A DNA stretch of 64,000 nucleotides from Streptomyces sp. NRRL S-87. Its GTDB lineage: Bacteria; Actinomycetota; Actinomycetes; Streptomycetales; Streptomycetaceae. The notes beneath the pieces were generated by a model. That model had not been told where the DNA came from. It did no database searches and saw only the letters and a list, made by a program, of their open reading frames with translations. The position numbers were made by a program, and so were the translations under genes. Within the stretch, counting starts at the first letter, position 1. Each line of letters begins with the position of its first letter. Of the stretch, positions 47,124-54,784 are shown piece after piece. The DNA is taken from the NCBI RefSeq assembly GCF_000719335.1, contig NZ_JOGB01000025.1, positions 33,550 through 97,549 of the forward strand, written 5' to 3'.

Positions 47124-47819
47124 ATGGAACCGACCGTCCTGACCACCGAGCGCCTCGTCCTGCGCCCGCACGTGCCCGCCGACGTCGCCGAGACCCACGC
47201 GGCCTGCCAGGACCCGGAGATCCAGCGATGGATCCCGGTGCCCGTCCCCTACGAGGAGAAGGACGCCGTGGAATACGTCACCCAGAACGCGCCCGACCGG
47301 TGGCGGGAGGGCTCCGAGTACAACTTCGCGGTGCGGCTGCGCCGCGGGGCCAGCGACGGCACCGGTGCGGCCGGCGACGACGGCACCGGTGCGGCCGGCG
47401 CCTCCGAGGGCCCGCTGGTCGCCACCCTCGGCATCCACCCCCGCGGGGAGTTCTCGTACGAGATCGGCTTCTGGGCCGTCGCCGGCCACCGCGGCCGGGG
47501 CTACACCACCGAGGCCGTGCTGGCCCTGGCCCGCTGGGCCTTCACCGAGCTCGGCTGCGACCGCCTGATCTGGCGCGCCGGCATCGGCAACACCGCCTCC
47601 CGCGCCGTGGCCGAGAAGGCCGGCTTCACGATCGAGGGCGTCCAGCGCTCCGGCATGGAGCACCGCGGCACCCTGCGCGACTGCTGGCTCGCCTCGCTGC
47701 TCCCCTCCGACATGGGGCTGCCGTCCCGGATGCCGTACCTGCCGACGCCCGAGCGGGCCGCCGCACCCGCCGCGCCCACCACCCCGGCCGCGCCCGCGAT
47801 GCCGGTCGCGACCGCCTAG
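47124..47819 (+). CDS. GNAT acetyltransferase (RimJ/RimL-like)
   Basis: A 231-residue N-acetyltransferase of the ribosomal-protein RimJ/RimL type: LTTERLVLRPHVPADVAETHAACQD at the start and the acetyl-CoA loop in GFWAVAGHRGRGYTTEAVLALARWAF (about 119-144). A duplicated low-complexity insert DGTGAAGD/DGTGAAGA (about 80-95) interrupts the fold between strands; it is made by a 24-bp tandem DNA repeat at 47357-47404. The C-terminal 30 residues are Ala/Pro-rich. ATG at 47124. Divergent from secA. Substrate could be a protein N-terminus or a small amine. Confidence 0.85.
   Translation: MEPTVLTTERLVLRPHVPADVAETHAACQDPEIQRWIPVPVPYEEKDAVEYVTQNAPDRWREGSEYNFAVRLRRGASDGTGAAGDDGTGAAGASEGPLVATLGIHPRGEFSYEIGFWAVAGHRGRGYTTEAVLALARWAFTELGCDRLIWRAGIGNTASRAVAEKAGFTIEGVQRSGMEHRGTLRDCWLASLLPSDMGLPSRMPYLPTPERAAAPAAPTTPAAPAMPVATA
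47357..47404 (+). repeat. 24-bp in-frame tandem duplication inside the GNAT gene
   Basis: Two nearly identical 24-bp units (GACGGCACCGGTGCGGCCGG core), encoding the DGTGAAG repeat. The reading frame is preserved. A recent expansion is likely. Confidence 0.6.
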
Positions 47820-47877
47820 ACCCCCGCGTAGTCCCAGGTCAGCGCCGTTGTCAGTGGCTGGCCGTAGGGTGCGGCCC

Positions 47878-49056
47878 ATGACGACCCTGCCGCCGCCCAC
47901 CGTGACCCTGTCCGCCGACGACGCGCGCCGCATCGCCCTGCGCGCCCAGGGCTTCCTCGGCGCGCCGGACCGGCGGGCGGGGGTGCGCGGGATGCTCCGC
48001 CACCTGGGCGCCGTACAGCTGGACACGATCTCGGTGCTGGCGCGCTCGCACGAGCTCGTCCCGTACGCCCGCCTGGGAGCCGTCGGCCGCGACGCGGTGG
48101 AGCGGGCGTACTGGACCGAGCAGCACGCGTTCGAGTACTGGTCCCACGCGGCCTGCATCCTGCCCATCGAGGAATGGCCGCACTTCGCGTTCCGCCGCCG
48201 GGTCAAGCGGGCGCACGGCTACCGCTGGCACAAGATGAAGGACAAGGACGCCTCGTGCCGACTGGTCCTGGACCGGCTGCGCGCGGACGGTCCCCTCACC
48301 TCCACCGAGCTGGGCGGGGCGAAGAACGGCGGCCCGTGGTGGGACTGGTCCGAGACCAAGATCGCGGTGGAGTGGCTGCTGGACGCGGGCGACGTGGTCG
48401 TGACGGAGCGGCGCGGCTGGAAGCGCGTGTACGACCTGGCCGAGCGCGCCGTACCGGACGCACTGCTGCACGACGACCTCGACGACGCCGAGTGCCTGCG
48501 CCGCCTGGTGGCCCTGGCCGGGCGGTCGCTGGGCGTCGGCACCCGCGCCGACCTGGCCGACTACCACCGCCTCAAGGGCGAGCAGGTCGACGCCGTGGTC
48601 GCCGAATCCGGCCTGGTGCCGGTCGAGGTCGAGGGCTGGGGCAAGCCCGCCTGGGCCGACCCGGCCGCACTGGCCGCGCCCCCGCGCGGCCGGCACCGCA
48701 CCACGCTGCTCTCGCCGTTCGACTCCCTGGTCTGGGACCGGGCCCGCACCGAGCGGGTCTTCGGCCTGACACACCGGCTGGAGGCCTACGTGCCCAAGCC
48801 CCAGCGGGTGTACGGGTACTTCGCGATGCCCGTGCTCTCGGGCGGCCACCTGGTCGCCCGCGTCGACCCGGCCCGCGAGGGGAAGACCCTGGTGGCCCGA
48901 CAGGTGACGCTGGAGTCCCCGAAGGCGGCCCCCGCCACGGCCCGCGCGCTGCGCGAGGCGGCGGAGTGGGTGGGCTGCTCCGACGTCCGCGTCGAGCGCG
49001 CCGCGACCCCGGCCGAGGCGGCGGCGGTCACGGCGGAGCTGGCCGCGCTGGACTGA
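47878..49056 (+). CDS. AlkZ/YcaQ-family winged-helix DNA glycosylase-like protein
   Basis: A 392-residue protein of the HTH_42 family, which comprises AlkZ-type DNA glycosylases made of tandem winged helices. The catalytic-loop signature is visible near the N-terminus as VQLDTISVLARSHELV (Gln47-Leu-Asp49), the Q-x-D version found in the YcaQ (AlkX) branch that unhooks DNA crosslinks. Other conserved stretches are EYWSHAACILP and LLSPFDSLVWDRARTERVFG. ATG at 47878. Same strand as and 58 bp after the GNAT gene. Repair of alkylated or crosslinked DNA is the likely role, from family knowledge. Confidence 0.82.
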   Translation: MTTLPPPTVTLSADDARRIALRAQGFLGAPDRRAGVRGMLRHLGAVQLDTISVLARSHELVPYARLGAVGRDAVERAYWTEQHAFEYWSHAACILPIEEWPHFAFRRRVKRAHGYRWHKMKDKDASCRLVLDRLRADGPLTSTELGGAKNGGPWWDWSETKIAVEWLLDAGDVVVTERRGWKRVYDLAERAVPDALLHDDLDDAECLRRLVALAGRSLGVGTRADLADYHRLKGEQVDAVVAESGLVPVEVEGWGKPAWADPAALAAPPRGRHRTTLLSPFDSLVWDRARTERVFGLTHRLEAYVPKPQRVYGYFAMPVLSGGHLVARVDPAREGKTLVARQVTLESPKAAPATARALREAAEWVGCSDVRVERAATPAEAAAVTAELAALD

Positions 49057-49110
49057 CGCCGCGCCACCGGCCGACGGGGCCTGCCGAGGGGACCTGCCGA
49101 CGGGAGCCGG

Positions 49111-49848
49111 CTAGCGGATCTCGAGGATCTTCTCCCGCATCGCGTACACCACGGCCTCCATGCGGGAGTGCAGCTGCAGCTTCTCCAGGATGTTGCGGAC
49201 GTGGTTCTTGACCGTGTTCTCGGAGATGAACAACTCCTTGGCGATGTCCCGGTTGTTCATCCCGGTGGCGACCAGCTTGAGCACCTCCAGCTCCCGGTCG
49301 GTGAGCCGGGGCGCCGGCACCAGCCGGCGCTCGTCGGTGCGCTGGATCATCGACTTGAACTCGGTCAGCAGCTTCGAGGCCATCGAGGGGCTGATCTGCG
49401 ACTGGCCGTCGGCGACCGCGCGGATGGCGGTGGCCACCTCGTCGGTGGAGATCTCCTTCAGCAGGTACCCGGTGGCCCCGGCCTTGATCGCGTCGTAGAG
49501 GTCCGCCTCCTCGTCGCTGATCGTCAGCATGATGATCTTCGCGCTGGGGGCCACCTCCTTGATGGAGGTGCACGCCTCGATGCCGCCGCGCCGGGGCATC
49601 CGTACGTCCATCAGGATGATGTCGGGCAGCAGGTCGGCGGCCTTGTCCACGGCCTCGGCGCCGTCCCCGGCCTCACCGACGACCTGGATGTCCTCCTCCT
49701 GGGCCAGCACGATCTCCAGCCCCCGGCGGAAGAGGGCGTGATCGTCGACGACCAGGACCCGGATCGGTTCTGCGCCCCGGCCCCTGCCCGGTGTCCCGGA
49801 GCAGCCGGCCTCGTCCTCGTCGTGAACCGGTCCGAAGCTGTCCGCCAT
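49111..49848 (-). CDS. NarL/LuxR-type response regulator (orphan)
   Basis: A 245-residue response regulator. The receiver domain at about 28-150 has phospho-acceptor Asp about 81 (DIILMDVRMP), the acidic pair VDDH, and Lys in YLLKEIS. The LuxR-type helix-turn-helix lies at the end (LTDRELEVLKLVATGMNNRDIAKELFISENTVKNHVRNIL). The ATG at 49848 has a very strong GGGGGAGG six bases upstream. No sensor kinase gene is adjacent, so it is an orphan here. It ends 54 bp from the convergent YcaQ-like gene and follows hpf on the same strand. Confidence 0.92.
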   Translation of the reverse strand: MADSFGPVHDEDEAGCSGTPGRGRGAEPIRVLVVDDHALFRRGLEIVLAQEEDIQVVGEAGDGAEAVDKAADLLPDIILMDVRMPRRGGIEACTSIKEVAPSAKIIMLTISDEEADLYDAIKAGATGYLLKEISTDEVATAIRAVADGQSQISPSMASKLLTEFKSMIQRTDERRLVPAPRLTDRELEVLKLVATGMNNRDIAKELFISENTVKNHVRNILEKLQLHSRMEAVVYAMREKILEIR

Positions 49849-50086
49849 CGTTCCTCCCCCTGAAGGCCGTGGCCCGAAGTACGTGTGCCGCGCCGCACCG
49901 GGCGCCCAGGGCCCCGGTCGGCTGCGGGCCATGATTCCATGCCCGGACGCCCAAGTGGGGGGCCAACGGCGGCAAATGGACGCCCCCGGTGGCGCAAAGA
50001 GCACCAGCCGGGGGCATCACGCGAATTCCTATTCCCGCTCTGCGGCGGGGGTTTCCCGCCCTGTCGCGGGGGTGGGGCCCGGGTCG

Positions 50087-50776
50087 TCAGCCGCCGAGCG
50101 CCCCGCCCGCGCCCTGGGGCGGCTCCTCCGAGGTGGAGTGACTGTCGGCGTTGAGGTGGATGACGCCGTAGTCGTACGCATGGCGCCGGTACACGACGCT
50201 GGGCTGCTTGGTGTCGGAGTCGACGAACAGGTAGAAGTCGTGCCCGACCAGTTCCATCTCGTAGAGCGCCTGGTCGAGGGTCATGGGTGCGGCCGAGTGG
50301 GTCTTCTCGCGGACCACCAGCGGCCCTTCGCCCTGAATTTCCAGTGAGCCGATCCGCTTCGTCGGAATCGACTCCTCCTCCTCGGTCACGAGGTGTCCAC
50401 TGCCGTCGAGGGTCGCGGCCCCGGCGGCGTCAGCCACTTCCGCGGCCGACAGGCGGCCGGCTCCGCGGCGACTGAAGCGCTTGTCGTGCTCCCTGCGCAG
50501 TCGTGCTTCGAGCTTCTCGTGTGCGAGGTCGAGGGCCGCGTACGCGTCGGTCGCGGCTGCCTCGGCCCGGATCACCGGGCCGCGTGAACGGAGCGTGATC
50601 TCCACCCGGTCGGAACGGTCGGCCTGGCGGGGGTTGGACTCCTTGGTCACCTCGACGTCCAGGCTGATCACCTTGGCGTCAAGCTTCTGGATCTTCTCCA
50701 GGTTCAGCTTCTCGGCCACGTGCTTGCGGAACCGCTCGGGCACCTCGGTCTTGCGTCCCTTGACGACGATGTCCAC
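50087..50776 (-). CDS. hpf: Long-form ribosome hibernation promoting factor
   Basis: A 229-residue long HPF. The N-terminal ribosome-binding domain at about 1-105 (VDIVVKGRKTEVPERFRKHVAEKL ... ALDLAHEKLEARLRREHDKR) is joined by a linker to the C-terminal dimerisation domain at about 160-215 (MTLDQALYEMELVGHDFYLFVDSDTKQPSVVYRRHAYDYGVI). It pairs 70S ribosomes into inactive 100S dimers in stationary phase or stress. The GTG at 50776 fits the family start and has CGGAG eight bases before it. A hairpin and a possible small overlapping ORF lie upstream. Confidence 0.93.
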   Translation of the reverse strand: MDIVVKGRKTEVPERFRKHVAEKLNLEKIQKLDAKVISLDVEVTKESNPRQADRSDRVEITLRSRGPVIRAEAAATDAYAALDLAHEKLEARLRREHDKRFSRRGAGRLSAAEVADAAGAATLDGSGHLVTEEEESIPTKRIGSLEIQGEGPLVVREKTHSAAPMTLDQALYEMELVGHDFYLFVDSDTKQPSVVYRRHAYDYGVIHLNADSHSTSEEPPQGAGGALGG

Positions 50777-50880
50777 GCAGAACTCCGTTCCCGGAACACT
50801 CCGCCTCGTCGGGGCGAAGCGTCTCCCTTTTTGCACCAGACTCCGGTGAGCACCGGAGCCTCGGACTTGGCGACTTTCAC
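50704..50880 (-). CDS. Possible small ORF overlapping the hpf start (58 aa)
   Basis: A GTG at 50880 sits directly after GGGGGAGGAGGAG, one of the strongest ribosome sites in the window, yet opens a frame that is not hpf. It runs 58 codons (VKVAKSEAPVLTGVWCKKGD at the start) and ends inside hpf. The first 20 residues look protein-like; the rest is the hpf sequence in another frame. It may be a small upstream ORF tuning hpf translation, or chance. No homologue is known to me. Confidence 0.3.
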   Translation of the reverse strand: MKVAKSEAPVLTGVWCKKGDASPRRGGVFRERSSAWTSSSRDARPRCPSGSASTWPRS

Positions 50881-51106
50881 CTCCTCCTCCCCCATCGGCA
50901 AGATCTACACCCCACCGACGTCGGGAGTCGAGAGAAACCTGCGCAGAACTCCGAAGCGCGCGATCCGACGGTGGGGCCGTAGGCTCGCCATTACCGCTTA
51001 CCCCCGAACATATCTCGCTCGGACGGTTGTCGGCACCCGCTACCGGGACGTACCTCCGCTCAGGTGTGTTTTCCCTCTTACCACCTGCAACGTTGCCCCA
51101 ATCCCG
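50777..51106. other. 330-bp region between hpf and comF, including hpf leader
   Basis: It contains the hpf 5' leader with the strong ribosome site at about 50881-50893 and a perfect 8-bp hairpin CTCCGGTG-AG-CACCGGAG at 50841-50858, 65 bases before hpf. The more distal part (50960-51100) is markedly less GC-rich (ATTACCGCTTACCCCCGAACATAT and similar) and probably holds the hpf promoter. I cannot assign a sigma factor. Confidence 0.45.
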
Positions 51107-52084
51107 TTAGTTCCAATTGCTTTCGAAAGCGCGCACGGGTCCCGCCACCACCACCGCACACACCCCGGGAAACCCCAGCTCCGGCCCACCGGGCCGGCCG
51201 TCGCGGGGGCCGGCAGGAAGGCCGAGAACACCCCTTCCGCCCCACCCGTCCCAGGCCCCTGACGGGCCGGGAGCCCCACGGACGGGACCCCGCCGCGACG
51301 CCCCGGACCCCGGCCGGGGCACTCCGCCCCGCCCCGGCACCCCGCCGGGGACGCCCCCACGCGCTCCTCCGGACGGCGGCCCGGCGCCCAGCGCCCGGGC
51401 CGCCTCCGCGAGCGAGGCTCCGGTGGTCATCAGGTCGTCGACGAGCACGATCCGACCGTCCGCCGGCAGGCGCGCCCCAACGGGCCGCAGCTCCAGGGCC
51501 CCGGCCAGGTTCGCGAACCGCTCCCGGGCCCCCAGCGCGGCCTGGTCCGCCACCGCGCGCCGCTGCCGCAGTACGGGCGCCACGCGCGCCGCCACCCCCA
51601 CCCGGCGCAGCTCCCGCGCGGCCGCCAGCGCCATCCCGCGCACGGGATCGTGGCCGCGCGCCCGCACCGCCCGCCGGGAGGACGGCACGGGTACCAGTAC
51701 GAGGGGGCCTGGCGGGGTCGGACGCCCGCCGCCCGCCCGGGGCCCCTCCCCCTCCCCTCCCCCGCCATCTCCTTCCCCTTCCCCGCCCTGCGCCGCGAGT
51801 GCCGCCAGCACCGCCCGCGCCACGGCGCCTCCCAGCACTCCGCCGAGCACGAGGGCGCCCCTCTCCTTGTGTGCGAGCAGCACCGCCCGCACGGCGTCCC
51901 GGTACGGCGCCGCCGCGTACACGGCCGGCAGGCCCCCGGGCTCCGGGTCCGGCCGCACCCGCCGCACCCGGCACTCCTCGAACTCCCGCCGACACTCCTC
52001 GCACAACACCACCCGCGGCGCCCCGCACCCGCCGCAGTCCACGGGCAGGACGAGACCGGCCAACTCCCGCCACCACCCGCGCAT
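51107..52084 (-). CDS. ComF-family phosphoribosyltransferase with low-complexity insertions
   Basis: A 325-residue ComF-like protein. An N-terminal Cys cluster (CGGCGAPRVVLCEEC) makes a zinc ribbon. The phosphoribosyl-transferase core follows: LVLVPVPSSRRAVRARGHD and the PRPP loop GRIVLVDDLMTTGASLAEAARAL. Two Gly/Pro-rich insertions are odd: GGEGEGDGGGGEGEG at about 97-125 and a stretch of about 75 residues (about 230-305) between the PRPP loop and the final strand CAVVVAGPVRAFESNWN. ComF proteins act in DNA uptake or nucleotide salvage; the role in Streptomyces is unclear. ATG at 52084. Divergent from a MarR gene. Confidence 0.83.
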   Translation of the reverse strand: MRGWWRELAGLVLPVDCGGCGAPRVVLCEECRREFEECRVRRVRPDPEPGGLPAVYAAAPYRDAVRAVLLAHKERGALVLGGVLGGAVARAVLAALAAQGGEGEGDGGGGEGEGPRAGGGRPTPPGPLVLVPVPSSRRAVRARGHDPVRGMALAAARELRRVGVAARVAPVLRQRRAVADQAALGARERFANLAGALELRPVGARLPADGRIVLVDDLMTTGASLAEAARALGAGPPSGGARGGVPGGVPGRGGVPRPGSGASRRGPVRGAPGPSGAWDGWGGRGVLGLPAGPRDGRPGGPELGFPGVCAVVVAGPVRAFESNWN

Positions 52085-52165
52085 GGGGCAACTGTCCCGG
52101 GTCGCGCCGGATCCGCCCACCCCTGTGGAAAACTCGAGCGGCAGCGGATAGTGTCGTGCCTCATC

Positions 52166-52744
52166 ATGAAGGACGTAACCAATTACTCGGAGAACCTCGC
52201 CCGGGGCGACGACGGACTGCTCTACCGACCCGGCGTCCGGGCCTCGATGGAGGCCTTCACCACCGGCGGCGGCACCGCGGCCCTGGAGGCGGCCGCCGCG
52301 GTGCGCGCCGCCGCCCAGGCCGTCGAGCGGCTGCGCTCGCACGGGGCCGGCGGGCGCGGCCTGAGCGCCGGCGCCCTCGACGTACTCACGCGACTGGGCG
52401 TGGCCGGCGAGGAGGGACTGCCCCTGGGCGAACTGGCCCGCGCCGCCGGGATGAGCCCGCGCAACGCCACGGGCCTGGTCGACACCCTCGAGCGCGACGG
52501 CCTGGTCCGGCGGGTCCAGGACCGCCGCGACCGCCGGTCCGTCCGGGCCGAGATCACCCCGGCCGGACGCGACTGGCTCGAGTCGTTCCGCGCCCCCACC
52601 CAGCGCGCGATGTCCGCCGTCTTCCAGGGGCTCACGGACGACGACCTGGCGCGGCTCCGGCACCTGTGCCTGTGCCTGGTCGAGAACCAGCAGCGCATCG
52701 AGGCGTACCTGAACCCGTCCCCACCGGATCCGCGGACCGCCTGA
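52166..52744 (+). CDS. MarR-family transcriptional regulator
   Basis: A 192-residue MarR-type regulator. The winged helix is at about 65-125 (LSAGALDVLTRLGVAGEEGLPLGELARAAGMSPRNATGLVDTLERDGLVRRVQDRRDRRSVRAEITPAG), including the DRRDRRS wing. The first 30 residues and the C-terminal helix form the dimer part. ATG at 52166; divergent from comF with 81 bp between. Effector and targets are unknown. Confidence 0.87.
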   Translation: MKDVTNYSENLARGDDGLLYRPGVRASMEAFTTGGGTAALEAAAAVRAAAQAVERLRSHGAGGRGLSAGALDVLTRLGVAGEEGLPLGELARAAGMSPRNATGLVDTLERDGLVRRVQDRRDRRSVRAEITPAGRDWLESFRAPTQRAMSAVFQGLTDDDLARLRHLCLCLVENQQRIEAYLNPSPPDPRTA

Positions 52745-52777
52745 CCGCTGCTCCGGGCAGGCCTCGGCGGCCCACGG

Positions 52778-52809
52778 CGTGCTCGCCCCAGCTGCCCAAG
52801 GCGAGCACG
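52778..52809 (+). terminator. Terminator of the MarR gene
   Basis: A 10-bp stem CGTGCTCGCC/GGCGAGCACG with a 12-base loop, 34 bp after the stop codon. Confidence 0.6.
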
Positions 52810-52861
52810 CCCCAGCTGCCCGTGGCGGGCCCGCCACGGCTGCCCGGGGCGGGCAGGCCAC

Positions 52862-52893
52862 GGCGGGCTCCGTGACCGACCACGGAGCCCGCC
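52862..52893. terminator. Bidirectional terminator, MarR gene / lpqB
   Basis: A perfect 13-bp stem GGCGGGCTCCGTG/CACGGAGCCCGCC with a 6-base loop, 20 bp from the lpqB stop codon. Confidence 0.8.
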
Positions 52894-52912
52894 CCCACGG
52901 ACGGGCCGGTGC

Positions 52913-54784
52913 CTACCCCGGGTAGACCGGCGCCGCTCCCCCGTCGACCACGGTCCGCCACTGCGCGCCGTGCGGCAGCCAGACGATGCCGTCCGACCGC
53001 GAGTACGCCACCACCGGCAGCTGCTCGTCCTCCGACGCCGCGACCGCACTCACGCCGGTGGCGCCGGGCAGGCTCCCCGAGACCACCTCGGACCCGTCCG
53101 CCTGCATGTACCGGGCCTGAACCAGGCCGCCGGCCTCCCGGCCCACCACCAGCAGCCGGCCCCGCGAGGCCCACGACATGGCGGTCACATCGACCATCTG
53201 CGGTGCCGCGGGACGCAGTTCGCGCACCAGCACCAGCGGTTCCTCGCTCCCGCCCCGGCTGTCGGGCCGCTCGACCCGGCCCACCTTGAGCGTCTGCCGG
53301 CCGTCCTTCTCGATGAGCAGCGCGATGCGCACCCCGTCCGAGGACACCCGCAGCGATTCGATGCGGCCGCCGTTCAGACCGGCGACGTCGACCTTGCGGG
53401 GCGTCCCGGTGCCGTTCTCCAGCACCCACACCGCAGGATTGGCCGGATTTCGATCGGCCACCCACAGGTCGCCGCGCGCGTCCCAACTCGGTGCCGACAG
53501 CCGGTGCTCCGGCCCGGCTGCGGCGCCCGCGGCACTGGTGAGCACGGGCTGGCCGAGCGGACCGCCGGTGGTCAGCGACACCACGTACAGCTCGCGGCCG
53601 TTCTCGCTCACCACCGCTGCCCGCTTCTCGTCGTGCGCAACGGCCGCGGTGCCCACCTTCAACTGCGAGGTGGCCAGCGGTCCCGGCACCGCTTCCGCCG
53701 GTGCGGGGGCCGACTCGCTGTCCGCGCGCAGGTGCATGCGGCGCAGCCGGTGCTCGGTGTCGACGTAGTACTGGCTCTGCGGCGAGGCGCCGGAGAAGCG
53801 GTTCGCCACGATCACGGCCTCCGGCTGGTCCAGCTGGCACAGCGAGGACCCGTCCGACCGCACCAGCTCCACGCTCGTCACCCGCGAGGCCGTCAGGTCC
53901 TGCGCGGTGAAGAGGAGTTGGGCGGCCATCCGCTTGCACTGGGCGTTGGCGACGTTCTCGGCCTTCTTGTTCAGCGGGACGCGCAGCGCGTTCTGGCCGT
54001 CGTACGCCAGCGTGCGCGTGCCCTCCTTCAGGGCCGTGCCGGAGGGGAAGCTGGAACTGACCACCGGTCCGAGCCACTTCGACGGCCCGGCCAGCAGCGA
54101 CTGCACGGTCTGCGTCATGGCGTCCATGCGGGACTCGGGGTCCTGGCGCTGCCGTACGAACACGGGGTCGGCGACCAGCATCCCGGACGCGAAGTAGTAC
54201 TTGTTCGCGGAGCGGAAGATGCGTTCGAAGTCGGACTCGCCGAGCACCAGTCCGTCGGGCAGGTCGGCGATCCGCCACTGCCCGTCCTCCTTGACCAGCT
54301 GGAGGAACTCCTTGTACGGGGCGCTGCCCGACTCCGGCTGGTAGGAGCCGCGCTCGTCCACCCGCGCCATGCGGGTGCCGGAGAGCTCGAAGCGCTGGCC
54401 GACGGCGTCCTGGTCGTTGGCGCCGGCCATGCGCAGCCGGGTCAGCTCGCTGGACAGCACGGTGATGCCCCGCCCCGGGTTCCACTTCGCCGCGGCGTCC
54501 TTGGTCAGGTACTCGCGGGCGGTGGCCAGCCGGGGGTCGTCGCTGGTCATCGCGTCGACGAAGCCGTCGACGATCTCCAGCGGGGAGGCCTTGTCCGGCG
54601 GCGGCACGCCGAAGACGCGGACCTGGGAGTCCACTCCCTGCGAGGCCTGGACCTGCTTGATCTCTCCGCTGCTGGGCATGGAGGCGCAGCCGGTGAGCAC
54701 CAGCACGCCGGCGCCGAGCGCGGCGGCGGCCGCGTAGGAGCGGCCCCGGCGCCCGGACGTCCGAACGTCGATGTCAGCGTCCAC
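52913..54784 (-). CDS. lpqB: Lipoprotein LpqB
   Basis: A 623-residue lipoprotein. The signal peptide ends at lipobox VLTGC (Cys about 34). A GerMN-like middle part (about 185-320) is followed by a beta-propeller-like C-terminal half (repeats ending in RGDLWVADRNPANPAVW and similar). LpqB works with the sensor kinase MtrB and tunes its signalling. The GTG at 54784 has GGGAGGAGG six to seven bases before it and overlaps the mtrB stop by 11 bp; a longer start at 54808 is possible but lacks a ribosome site. Last gene of mtrA-mtrB-lpqB. Confidence 0.92.
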   Translation of the reverse strand: MDADIDVRTSGRRGRSYAAAAALGAGVLVLTGCASMPSSGEIKQVQASQGVDSQVRVFGVPPPDKASPLEIVDGFVDAMTSDDPRLATAREYLTKDAAAKWNPGRGITVLSSELTRLRMAGANDQDAVGQRFELSGTRMARVDERGSYQPESGSAPYKEFLQLVKEDGQWRIADLPDGLVLGESDFERIFRSANKYYFASGMLVADPVFVRQRQDPESRMDAMTQTVQSLLAGPSKWLGPVVSSSFPSGTALKEGTRTLAYDGQNALRVPLNKKAENVANAQCKRMAAQLLFTAQDLTASRVTSVELVRSDGSSLCQLDQPEAVIVANRFSGASPQSQYYVDTEHRLRRMHLRADSESAPAPAEAVPGPLATSQLKVGTAAVAHDEKRAAVVSENGRELYVVSLTTGGPLGQPVLTSAAGAAAGPEHRLSAPSWDARGDLWVADRNPANPAVWVLENGTGTPRKVDVAGLNGGRIESLRVSSDGVRIALLIEKDGRQTLKVGRVERPDSRGGSEEPLVLVRELRPAAPQMVDVTAMSWASRGRLLVVGREAGGLVQARYMQADGSEVVSGSLPGATGVSAVAASEDEQLPVVAYSRSDGIVWLPHGAQWRTVVDGGAAPVYPG

